From JARKQH01 sp964631605 (GTDB lineage Bacteria; Verrucomicrobiota; Verrucomicrobiia; Limisphaerales; UBA8199): DNA of 31,722 nt. This document shows, in pieces, positions 24,682 to 31,700 of this stretch; position 1 is the stretch's first letter; every line of letters begins with the position of its first letter. Position numbers and translations under genes: made by a program. Location of the stretch: assembly GCA_964631605.1 (NCBI GenBank), contig CAZVYG010000064.1, positions 1 through 31,722 on the forward strand, written 5' to 3'. The notes beneath the pieces were generated by a model that did not search any database, had not been told where the DNA came from, and saw only the letters and a list, made by a program, of their open reading frames with translations.

Positions 24682-26195
24682 TTACAGGTTAACCTCGACG
24701 GGCTTACTGACCGTTTGCAGCGCCCCGAGGTCAAAGTCCACTTTCACGCTGACTTTCCTGCCCAACAGGTTTTTTGGTACTCGCCATGAGTACGAGCAAG
24801 TTCCCCCTCAGCCAAACTCCAGGTTGCCGTTAAGCAGTTGTTTACCGCTCGAGTCGGTAATGGTGAATGTCGGTTTCGGCGGGTCTTCCCGAAATTGTTG
24901 GCCGGTGCCGAAGACCGAATAAACCTCGCCGGCGACGCCCACGACCCGCGCGCTGATGCGGAGTGTGAAATCGGAGTCCGAGGCGGCGGTCTTTCGGACG
25001 CTGGGGGTAGCCGAACGTTTATCAGCGGTGATCTCGATCTTGAGGGGTGTGCCGCAGCAGAGTTGGGCGGGCGCGCCCGCCTCGAAGCGGACGGGTTCTT
25101 CGAAAAGCCGTTGGGAGCCCGAGACCATAACGGGCCGGCGCTCCGGGCTTTCGCCCAGCAGAGTGCAAGCATAGAACCGGTATTGGCCGGGCGGCAACAG
25201 CATCTTCCCACCGGCCGCGGCGACACGAAGCAGTTGCCAATTGCCCTCGGGTTGTTGCCAGCCTAGGCTCACGTTGCGGACTTCTTTGCCGCGGGGCTCG
25301 AGGGTCACCTCGGCCAGCGGCTGGGACCACGGCTCGACGCGCAGGGAACGGCACTGGGGGCCCAACGCGACCCGAAGCGGTCGGGCACCCCCATAGAGAA
25401 GGGGTCCGAAAGGCACAGCCTCGGTTTGGAGGGGGTCGGTGTCGAACGTGCCGGACCCATCGGCATCCACCAGCAGGCTGTCGCCCGCTCGAAAATACCA
25501 GTTGGTTTGGGCGCTGCTCTTGTAAAGCTGGGGCCGGGACGACTCGCCCAAACTCAAGCTGGCATCCCCNNNNNNNNNNTGAGCTGGGTGCCCTCAACCT
25601 CGACCGTGGCGTCCAGGTACCACCCGGCTTTGAGCCGCAACTGGCCGATGAGAAGGGCCAGCATCTGGCCGCTGGCGGACCGGATTCCGCCGATGGCGGC
25701 GCGGTTGTAAACATACAATTGGGCGTAGTAAACCGGCCGCGCATTTGGAAACAAACCCTCGACCGGCAGCGCGATAGGCCCGAACAAGGCTGTCTCGGTT
25801 GTTGCGGAAGAAGTCGGTCTCCGGTCCGTCGGTAGCGGGACGCGTGCCACCACGGGATCGTCCGTCAAATCCCCGTTGCGATTCACATCCACAATCAGCC
25901 GGTCATAACCCTTCCCCTTGCCTTCGGACTCGTCCAACCGGAAAACGCACAAACCCTTGCCCGCACTCGTGCGCCATTCGCCATAAAGCGTCTGCGGTGA
26001 AACGGCCTTCGGTTCCCGCTTTATCCCCGCAGCCTTGGCGGTCCGCAACATGGCGGAAATCCCGGAGCCCCCCGGAAAGGTCATCACCTCTTTGGCCGGA
26101 ATGGTCCGAAACTCGAGGGGGAAGTCTCCACCGGAGGAGAAGGACACCGCCATCCCCACCGCCGCACCCGCGCATGCCAAAGCAATTCGCGTCAC
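24682..26195 (-). CDS. Secreted protein of unknown family with in-frame TGA (candidate selenoprotein), split by assembly gap
   Basis: The gene starts at GTG 26195, with AAGGA 5 nt upstream and a signal-like segment ALACAGAAVGMAVSFSSGG. It encodes 205 residues before the N run, 253 after it, then TGA (24808-24810), then 41 more codons in the same frame to TAA (24682-24684). The post-TGA part reads GGTCSYSWRVPKNLLG, then KVSVKVDFDLGAL, ending KPVEVNL. It has the same beta-strand character as the part before and is unlikely to be chance sequence. The body contains two EF-hand-like loops, DVNRNGDLTDD and DADGSGTFDTD. I recognise no family. Frame continuity across the Ns needs a true gap length of 2 modulo 3, not 10. 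TGA may encode selenocysteine, or be a nonsense mutation or base error; without readthrough the gene ends at 24808. Confidence 0.6.
24777..24793 (-). other. SECIS-like hairpin downstream of the in-frame TGA
   Basis: On the minus strand GTACTC-ATGGC-GAGTAC forms a perfect 6-bp stem with a 5-nt loop. It starts 14 nt after the TGA, so the loop begins 20 nt downstream, inside the window known for bacterial SECIS elements. The loop has GG, but not in its first two positions unless the closing A-C pair is counted as part of the stem. Confidence 0.4.
25570..25579. other. Assembly gap (ten Ns)
   Basis: Ten Ns are present, a common scaffold placeholder. Both sides code for the same minus-strand protein, but the reading frame shifts by one across the Ns. 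The true missing length is therefore not 10, and an unknown number of residues may be absent. Confidence 0.97.
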
Positions 26196-26471
26196 AACAT
26201 TCCTTTCGCTCGTGATCTTTGTGCAAGCCTGCTGTCCGGCCCCCAAATTGTCAAGGATACGGAATGATGATGTCCCGACTCTTTGAGAATGTCCCCTTTG
26301 GAACTCGATAGAAATGTCCCCTTTAAGCAGCGGTGTGGCACGGCTGCCAATCGGAGGTTGCCAATTCGAGGCTTGGCGATGGCGCGGATATCGGCTATGA
26401 ACCCGGGCGAATGAATTTGGCGACCGGGAGCGGTTCGTCGTTGGGACGCTCCGGCGGCGCCGAGAGTTGCG
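26196..26471. repeat. Intergenic region with short direct repeats AATGTCCCCTTT
   Basis: This 276-bp divergent gap carries AATGTCCCCTTT at 26288-26299 and again at 26313-26324, 25 bp apart, with a weaker relative GATGTCCCGACT at 26269. Repeats of this kind resemble the multiple transposase-binding sites at the ends of integrase-core insertion sequences. No transposase gene is present, so this may be the relic of an excised or decayed element. Confidence 0.35.
26201..26205 (-). promoter_or_regulatory. Ribosome-binding site for the secreted protein GTG start
   Basis: AAGGA on the minus strand lies 5 nt before GTG 26195-26193. It supports this start over the much longer open frame, which runs upstream across the divergent small gene. 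Confidence 0.6.
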
Positions 26472-26855
26472 ATGAATCCAGTAAATGATTTGCCCCATGT
26501 GCTGCAGGCCATTGAGACTGCGGTAGTCCGGGTCTGGCGCCAACATCGGGATACTACGAACTATGCGGTGTTGCGCGTTTATGAAGGAGCGATTGTTTAC
26601 TACCACGCCTTGGAACGCGGGTTGCAGCCCAAGCCCGTCAACTTTACGGGCGTGGAGGGCCTGCTCTACGACGCGGTGCACGAGGTCTGCGAGTGGAGTC
26701 TGGGGCGCAGACCGGGGCCGGAATCCATCAAAGAGCCGATCAGCACCGAGGACCTTGTAGCCTGCCTGCGACGGTTGAAAAAATCGGTGGATTTTTGGAC
26801 CAAACAGGGCGGGCGCCAGGGTTACCTGACCTACATCCAGCAATTCCTTCCCTGA
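26472..26855 (+). CDS. Small conserved-looking cytoplasmic protein, function unknown
   Basis: This 127-residue protein is soluble, with no signal peptide or membrane helix. It begins MNPVNDLPHVLQAIETAVVR and has a mixed alpha/beta look: an N-terminal helix, then NYAVLRVYEGAIVYYHALERG, then helical parts VEGLLYDAVHEVCEWSLG and TEDLVACLRRLKKSVDFWTK. The composition is that of a real protein and not of an antisense frame. I do not recognise a family. It is divergent from the secreted protein gene and converges on the purF-like gene 54 bp away. The 276-bp upstream gap holds repeat remnants, so its promoter is unclear. Confidence 0.6.
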   Translation: MNPVNDLPHVLQAIETAVVRVWRQHRDTTNYAVLRVYEGAIVYYHALERGLQPKPVNFTGVEGLLYDAVHEVCEWSLGRRPGPESIKEPISTEDLVACLRRLKKSVDFWTKQGGRQGYLTYIQQFLP

Positions 26856-26909
26856 TCTGTTTCGTCGCCGGGAGGGGGGGCCGGAGCCGTGCCCTTGCAA
26901 CCGGCTGCT

Positions 26910-28310
26910 TCACTCCCGGCCGTCCCAGCAATAGGTGCAAAGCCGCTCCCGGGGCAGGCCAATTGCATTCACCAAGTCGTCGAGCTGCTGATACTGCAGC
27001 GTGGTCAGTCCCAGCCGATGCCGTATCCGCTCGACCATCTCCCGGTATTGGGGCGAATCCGGCCGGGCGTATTCGGGCGGCGGCGGTCCCTCCTGCCCCT
27101 CGAGTTCCTTGATGGCGCGGCGGCCGGCCAGGTCCAGCTCGGATTTCGAGCGGGAGAAATTCAAGAACTTGCAGCCAAAAATCAGGGGCGGGCAGGCCGG
27201 GCGCATGTGGACTTCCCTGGCTCCGTAGTCAAAGAGGCGGCGGACGGTGTCGCGCAATTGGGTGCCGCGGACGATGGAGTCCTCGCAGAACAACAGACGC
27301 TGCCCCTGGATGAGTTCCCTGATGGGGATGATTTTCATGCGCGCGACCAGTTCGCGGGTGGGCTGGTCCTGCGGCATGAAACTTCGCGACCACGTCGGCG
27401 TGTATTTAACGAAGGGGCGGCGGAACGGGACCCGCTTCTCGAGCGCATAACCCATGGCATGGCCCGTGCCGGAGTCGGGAATGCCGGCGACAACATCCAC
27501 GGGCGTTGGGTCGCGCCGGGCCAGGGCCGCCCCGCAGCGGTAGCGGGCCTCTTCGGCGTTGACGCCGTCATAGGTCGAAGCCGGGTAGCCGTAATAAACC
27601 CAGAAGAAGGCGCACATCTGGCAGCGCGAGCGCGGCAGAGCCACCGTCTCGACACCCTCCGGCGTAAGCCGGACGACTTCGCCCGGGCCCAGGTCGCGCA
27701 AGGGCTCATAGCTCAGGTTGGGGAAGGCGCAGCTTTCCATCGTTGCGGCATAAGTGCCCGGCTTGTGGCCGAGCACCAGGGGGGTGCGTCCCAGTTTGTC
27801 CCGGGCGGCATACACCCCCTTGTCGGTGAGCAGGAGGATCGAACAGGACCCGGCGATTGCGTTCTGGGCGATTTCGATTCCCTCGGCAAAGCTGGAACCC
27901 TGATTGATATACAGAGCCACCAACTCGGTCGGGTTGACCTCGGCTCCGCTCATTTCCGAGAAATGGGCCGATCTCAGGCTGTAGGCCTTTTTGACCAGTT
28001 CCGCTGCGTTGGCGATTCGGCCCACCGTGACAATGGCATAATTGCCGAGGTGGGATCCGATGATGAGCGGTTGATCTTCGGTGTCGCTGATCACGCCGAT
28101 GCCCATCCGGCCCTTGAGCTTGAGCACGTCCTGCTCGAACTTGGACCGGAATTGGGCATTGGAGATGTCGTGGATGAAGCGGGTGCAGCCCGTGCCGTCA
28201 TGCACCGCCAAGCCGCCGCGGCGGGTGCCCAAATGGGAATGATAGTCCGTTCCGTAGAACAGATCGTTCACACAGTCGTCTTTTGAAACTACGCCGAAAT
28301 AGCCGCCCAT
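26910..28310 (-). CDS. PurF-like amidophosphoribosyltransferase lacking the catalytic N-terminal cysteine
   Basis: PurF normally makes phosphoribosylamine from PRPP and glutamine, the first step of purine synthesis. This 466-residue protein keeps the phosphoribosyltransferase domain, including the PRPP loop CEDSIVRGTQ (342-351) and GIPDSGTGHAMGYAL (277-290). It also has cysteines placed like the Fe-S ligands of Bacillus PurF: C233 (with C230), C373 or C380, C458 and C461. The glutaminase half is aberrant. It starts MGGYFGVVSKDDC, with Gly where Cys1 should follow Met, and the usual NGN oxyanion segment appears as VGRIAN (96-101). I recall similar MGG-type paralogues in Bacteroidetes. It may use ammonia or act in another pathway. 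ATG 28310 has no strong ribosome-binding site; the frame is open upstream, but that part overlaps hemB. Confidence 0.85.
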   Translation of the reverse strand: MGGYFGVVSKDDCVNDLFYGTDYHSHLGTRRGGLAVHDGTGCTRFIHDISNAQFRSKFEQDVLKLKGRMGIGVISDTEDQPLIIGSHLGNYAIVTVGRIANAAELVKKAYSLRSAHFSEMSGAEVNPTELVALYINQGSSFAEGIEIAQNAIAGSCSILLLTDKGVYAARDKLGRTPLVLGHKPGTYAATMESCAFPNLSYEPLRDLGPGEVVRLTPEGVETVALPRSRCQMCAFFWVYYGYPASTYDGVNAEEARYRCGAALARRDPTPVDVVAGIPDSGTGHAMGYALEKRVPFRRPFVKYTPTWSRSFMPQDQPTRELVARMKIIPIRELIQGQRLLFCEDSIVRGTQLRDTVRRLFDYGAREVHMRPACPPLIFGCKFLNFSRSKSELDLAGRRAIKELEGQEGPPPPEYARPDSPQYREMVERIRHRLGLTTLQYQQLDDLVNAIGLPRERLCTYCWDGRE

Positions 28311-28454
28311 AAAAAAATCAATGCTCTCGCGGATTCTGGATCCGTCGCCGCCAGCTTGCGTCTGAGCCGCCACGCGGTAAAGGGAAAAGTCGGCAGGCCG
28401 CAAGGCGACGCACTTTCCTCTTTGCTGGCGCGTTCCCGGGCATACACTGGGTGC

Positions 28455-29462
28455 ATGAGTTTGTATGCAGCAAGCCAGTTTCCCGCTTATCGGCCGCGGC
28501 GTTTGCGCCAGTCGCCCGCGCTGCGGGCGCTGGTGCGCGAGACCCGGCTTCACCCCGCCCAACTGGTTCTCCCGCTTTTCGTGCGGTCCGGCCGCAAGCT
28601 CCGGCGGCCGATCGGCGCCATGCCGGGCGTTTGCCAGTTGTCGCCGGATGAATTAGTGAAAGAGGCGGCGCAAGCGGCAGAAGCGGGTGTGCCGGCTGTG
28701 CTGCTGTTTGGCATCCCGGACCGGAAGGACGCAAAAGCTTCGGGCGCCTACGCCCGGAACGGCATCGTGCAGCAAGCGGTGCGGCTGTTGAAGAAGGAGC
28801 TGCCGGGTTTGTTGGTGATCACCGATGTTTGCCTCTGCGAATACATGGACCACGGCCACTGCGGAGTGGTGCGCCGCGATTCAGGCGGCGCCCGGATTCT
28901 CAATGATCCGACGCTCAAGCTGCTGGCCCGGACGGCCGCCAGTCACGTCGAGGCGGGCGCCGACTTGGTGGCGCCCAGCGACATGATGGACGGCCGCGTT
29001 CGCGCCATTCGTGAGGAGTTGGACCGTCTGGGTTACCCCGAAACGCCGATCATGTCTTACGCCGCCAAGTTCGCCTCCGCCTATTATGGACCGTTTCGGG
29101 AAGCGGCGGAATCGGCGCCGCGGTTTGGGGACCGGCGCAGTTACCAGATGGATGCGGCCAATGGGGCGGAAGCGTTGCGCGAGGTGGCCCTGGACATCGA
29201 GGAAGGGGCGGACATCGTCATGGTCAAACCGGCGCTGGCTTATCTGGACATCATCCATCGGGTCAAGACCGAGTTCGGCTATCCCACCGCCGCGTACGCC
29301 GTGAGCGCCGAGCATGCAATGATCAAAGCCGCCAGCGCCAACGGCTGGATTGACGAACGGGCGGTAACCCTCGAAAGCCTGCTGGCCATGCGGCGGGCGG
29401 GCGCGGACATCGTGATTACTTACGCGGCGACCGACGTGGCCCGCTGGCTCCAGGAAAAATAA
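28455..29462 (+). CDS. hemB: Delta-aminolevulinic acid dehydratase (porphobilinogen synthase)
   Basis: This enzyme condenses two 5-aminolevulinate molecules to porphobilinogen in haem and related tetrapyrrole synthesis. The 335-residue product has the two catalytic lysines, Lys205 in MSYAAKFASAYYGPF and Lys258 in IVMVKPALAYLDI. Residues 124-136 read DVCLCEYMDHGHC, with three cysteines (126, 128, 136) as in zinc-dependent enzymes, not the Asp-rich magnesium type. Other landmarks are RRLRQSPALRALVRET and PSDMMDGRVRAIRE. ATG 28455 is chosen because the family begins close to the segment YRPRRLRQ; the frame is open to 28356 without support. It is divergent from the purF-like gene (144 bp). Confidence 0.96.
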   Translation: MSLYAASQFPAYRPRRLRQSPALRALVRETRLHPAQLVLPLFVRSGRKLRRPIGAMPGVCQLSPDELVKEAAQAAEAGVPAVLLFGIPDRKDAKASGAYARNGIVQQAVRLLKKELPGLLVITDVCLCEYMDHGHCGVVRRDSGGARILNDPTLKLLARTAASHVEAGADLVAPSDMMDGRVRAIREELDRLGYPETPIMSYAAKFASAYYGPFREAAESAPRFGDRRSYQMDAANGAEALREVALDIEEGADIVMVKPALAYLDIIHRVKTEFGYPTAAYAVSAEHAMIKAASANGWIDERAVTLESLLAMRRAGADIVITYAATDVARWLQEK

Positions 29463-29538
29463 CCAAGCCGCTGAGGACCGGAGGAGCACCGGACTGAGAT
29501 GGGTCAGGGAGGCGAGGTGTGCGGGGCGCCCGGACGGC

Positions 29539-30084
29539 TTATTTGCCGGCGATGGCGAAGACGTAAATCAGCAGCAAGACGATCACCACGCCCACGATGA
29601 TGCCGCCGATGAGGAACATCTTGTTGACCTTGTTTTCCTTCTTGGAAAAACCTTTGCCCGCCGTGTCGAAGCCGGTGGTGCGGGTGCCCTGCTCGAGTTC
29701 GTTCAAGCTGACGCCACGAGTCATGGCGAGGGTTTGATCCGCGACTTTCTTGGCCGGGGCGGGAGGCGGTGCCGGAGCGGCACCCGGAGCCCCTGGAGCG
29801 CCGGTTTCGAGCCGCATCTCGATCTGGCCCAGGCGCAACACCTGTCCGGGTTTCAGCACCTTCTCGGTAATTTTCTCCCCGTCAATGTAGGTGCCGTTGG
29901 TCGAATTCAAATCCCGCACCACGACCTCATCGCCACGCAACAACACCTCGCAATGGTGGCTCGAGACCGAAGGCTCCGGGATCTGGATCATATTGTCCTC
30001 CAAGCGCCCGACGGTGGTCTTTTCCACAGTCAGCTCATGCGTGCGTCCGGCCAGTCCTGCGCTCAGGAGAACAAGTTTCGCCAT
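29539..30084 (-). CDS. FHA-domain protein with C-terminal membrane anchor
   Basis: This 181-residue protein carries an FHA domain at about 20-92, which binds phosphothreonine peptides. The key motifs are VGRLEDN (25-31), SVSSHHCEV (39-47) and NSTNGTYIDG (60-69). A Pro/Ala linker (95-112) follows, then the segment DQTLAMTRGVSLNELEQGTR, whose threonines could themselves be phosphorylated. A single helix at the extreme C-terminus (157-178, FLIGGIIVGVVIVLLLIYVF) makes it tail-anchored with the FHA domain in the cytoplasm. No kinase gene is nearby. A strong sigma-70-like promoter lies directly upstream. It converges on hemB, with 76 bp between the stops. Confidence 0.9.
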   Translation of the reverse strand: MAKLVLLSAGLAGRTHELTVEKTTVGRLEDNMIQIPEPSVSSHHCEVLLRGDEVVVRDLNSTNGTYIDGEKITEKVLKPGQVLRLGQIEMRLETGAPGAPGAAPAPPPAPAKKVADQTLAMTRGVSLNELEQGTRTTGFDTAGKGFSKKENKVNKMFLIGGIIVGVVIVLLLIYVFAIAGK

Positions 30085-30102
30085 AATGACTTAGGTTTCG
30101 CG

Positions 30103-30130
30103 ATTATCACTTTCAGCCGACTCAAGTCAA
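30103..30130 (-). promoter_or_regulatory. Sigma-70-type promoter of the FHA gene
   Basis: On the minus strand TTGACT (30125-30130) and GATAAT (30103-30108) are separated by 16 bp; each box matches the consensus at five of six positions. Transcription would start about 12 nt before ATG 30084, giving a very short leader with no clear ribosome-binding site. Confidence 0.65.
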
Positions 30131-30254
30131 CCGTAAACGTTGGATGGCCCGCCAATCAAGCCATTTGCGCAAGAAAGTTCAAGCTTCCCTTCGACCGTCC
30201 TGCGCGCTGGGTTTTTTCGCCGCGGCAACTGGCGTCGGGGCGATGGCTGGGCGC

Positions 30255-31409
30255 TCAGCCCTTGGTGATCAGCTCCCGGAATCGGGCAAAAAGCGGGGTT
30301 GAATCGTGCGGGCCGGGCGAAGCTTCCGGGTGGTATTGCACACAGAAAATCGGCTTCTTCCGGTGCCGCATCCCTTCCACCGTCTGGTCATTGAGATTGA
30401 TCCGGTCCACCACCACGTCCGCGGGCAGAGACGACGCATCCACCGCAAACCCATGGTTTTGCGAGGTGATTTCGACCCTGCCCGATTCGAGGTCTTTGAC
30501 GGGCTGGTTGCCTCCCCGATGCCCGAACTTGAGCTTGAAGGTTTTGCCGCCGAAGGCCTGGCCGAGGATTTGGTGTCCCAGGCAAATGCCGAAAATCGGC
30601 AGGCCGGTCTGGACCAACTCGCGAACCGTTTGCACGGCGTAGCCCAGCGCGGCGGGGTCGCCGGGGCCGTTGGAGAGGAAAATGCCGGCCGGCTTGTGCT
30701 GGAGGGCCTCCGCCGCCGAGGCGGTGGCCGGGAGGACCCTCACCCGAAAGCCGTGCTGTCGCAACCGGCGCAGGATATTGTATTTCATTCCGTAATCGAA
30801 AGCCACGATCGGAATATCGGCGGGCGGGAGAGCGGCGCGCACCTGGCGCGGGTCGCCGCCCGTGCCCTGCGTCAGGCGGAATTCCGCGCTATGCTCGTCG
30901 TTTTCGTCCCAGACAAAAGCCTGGCGATGTGTAACCTCCTTGACGTAATCCACCCCGATCAATCCCGGCCAGTCCTTCGCCCGCTGCAACGCTTCCTCAT
31001 CCGCAATGCCCTCGGTGGAAATGAACCCGTTGAGCGCGCCTCGCACCCGGAGTTTCTTCGTCAGCGCGCGGGTGTCCACGCCCTGGATGCCGGGAATCCC
31101 GTTCTGCTCGAGATAATCGGCCAGGGAGCCCTCGGCCCGCCAATTGCTGACCACCGGGGACAATTCCCGGATGACAAAACCGGCCACGTGCGGGCGCCAG
31201 GACTCGACATCCTGCCGGCTCACGCCGTAATTACCGATCAGGGGGTAGGTCATGGTCACGATCTGCCCCTTGTAGGACGGATCGGTGAGTATCTCCTGGT
31301 ATCCCGTCATTGAGGTGTTAAAACACACCTCGCCGCAGGCGGAGGCGCGCGCGCCAAAGCCTTCGCCGCGGAACAGGGAACCATCTTCCAGTGCCAAAAC
31401 AGCCTTCAT
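30255..31409 (-). CDS. carA: Carbamoyl-phosphate synthase small (glutaminase) subunit
   Basis: CarA hydrolyses glutamine and channels ammonia to CarB to make carbamoyl phosphate for arginine and pyrimidine synthesis. The 384-residue product has the N-terminal CPSase domain (LALEDGSLFRGEGFGA, VCFNTSMTGYQEILTDPSY, GVDTRALTKKLR) and a class I glutamine amidotransferase domain from about 200. The catalytic cysteine is Cys276 in FGICLGHQ, and its partners are His360 and Glu362 in VQYHPEA. LSNGPGDPAALGYAV and GHRGGNQPVKD are typical. carB is not next to it: downstream, 170 bp separate it from the FHA gene, which has its own promoter, and upstream is a gene remnant. It probably forms its own transcription unit. 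Confidence 0.97.
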   Translation of the reverse strand: MKAVLALEDGSLFRGEGFGARASACGEVCFNTSMTGYQEILTDPSYKGQIVTMTYPLIGNYGVSRQDVESWRPHVAGFVIRELSPVVSNWRAEGSLADYLEQNGIPGIQGVDTRALTKKLRVRGALNGFISTEGIADEEALQRAKDWPGLIGVDYVKEVTHRQAFVWDENDEHSAEFRLTQGTGGDPRQVRAALPPADIPIVAFDYGMKYNILRRLRQHGFRVRVLPATASAAEALQHKPAGIFLSNGPGDPAALGYAVQTVRELVQTGLPIFGICLGHQILGQAFGGKTFKLKFGHRGGNQPVKDLESGRVEITSQNHGFAVDASSLPADVVVDRINLNDQTVEGMRHRKKPIFCVQYHPEASPGPHDSTPLFARFRELITKG

Positions 31410-31430
31410 TTCGAAAAAACCGACCGGCGG

Positions 31431-31458
31431 ATGCTAGGCGACCCCGCCCGGCGGTCAA
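31431..31458 (-). promoter_or_regulatory. Candidate sigma-70 promoter of carA
   Basis: On the minus strand TTGACC (31453-31458) and TAGCAT (31431-31436) are 16 bp apart, about 22 nt before the carA ATG. The -35 box overlaps the stop codon of the YD-repeat fragment. Confidence 0.45.
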
Positions 31459-31700
31459 GCGCAAGGTAGCACAGTCTTTAGGACCGCGCCGCTGCTGACC
31501 CGGCTGAGCCGGGACGCCGCGTCGTAACCATAAGCCGTGGCCGTCAGCACCGCCCCCTGGCTGTTGACCACCGCGAGGTTGGTCCGCCGCACCAGAGGGT
31601 CATACTTGTTGGTGATCCGCAACCCGGCCAGGGGACCGCCGGTGTAGGACTCCCCGAGCAGGTTGCCCGCCATGTTTGTAGAATGCAACGGCCCCACCAT
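31455..31700 (-). pseudogene. YD-repeat (RHS-like) gene fragment
   Basis: This 81-residue frame contains YD/RHS-type repeat sequence: AGNLLGESYTGGPLAGLRIT, NKYDPLVRRTNLAVVNSQGA and AYGYDAASRLSRVSSG. Full proteins of this kind are very large secreted or surface proteins with many such repeats. Here the repeat breaks off after SSG and runs into an unrelated tail, VLKTVLPCA, and the first ATG is preceded directly by an in-frame TGA. Both ends therefore look broken, which suggests a remnant left by recombination or deletion. The gene could continue beyond the window edge in another frame if a frameshift is present; this cannot be decided here. Confidence 0.6.

Noticed and set aside
26205..26900. 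Upstream extension of the secreted-protein frame to 26900
   Set aside because: The extension runs opposite a better-supported small gene (26472-26855) and through the repeat region. A signal-like segment and AAGGA place the start at 26195.
28311..28562. 84-residue N-terminal extension of the PurF-like protein
   Set aside because: The added sequence is Arg/Cys/Gln-rich with no family resemblance and overlaps the hemB start region. It also supplies no Cys adjacent to the Gly-Tyr-Phe-Gly motif.
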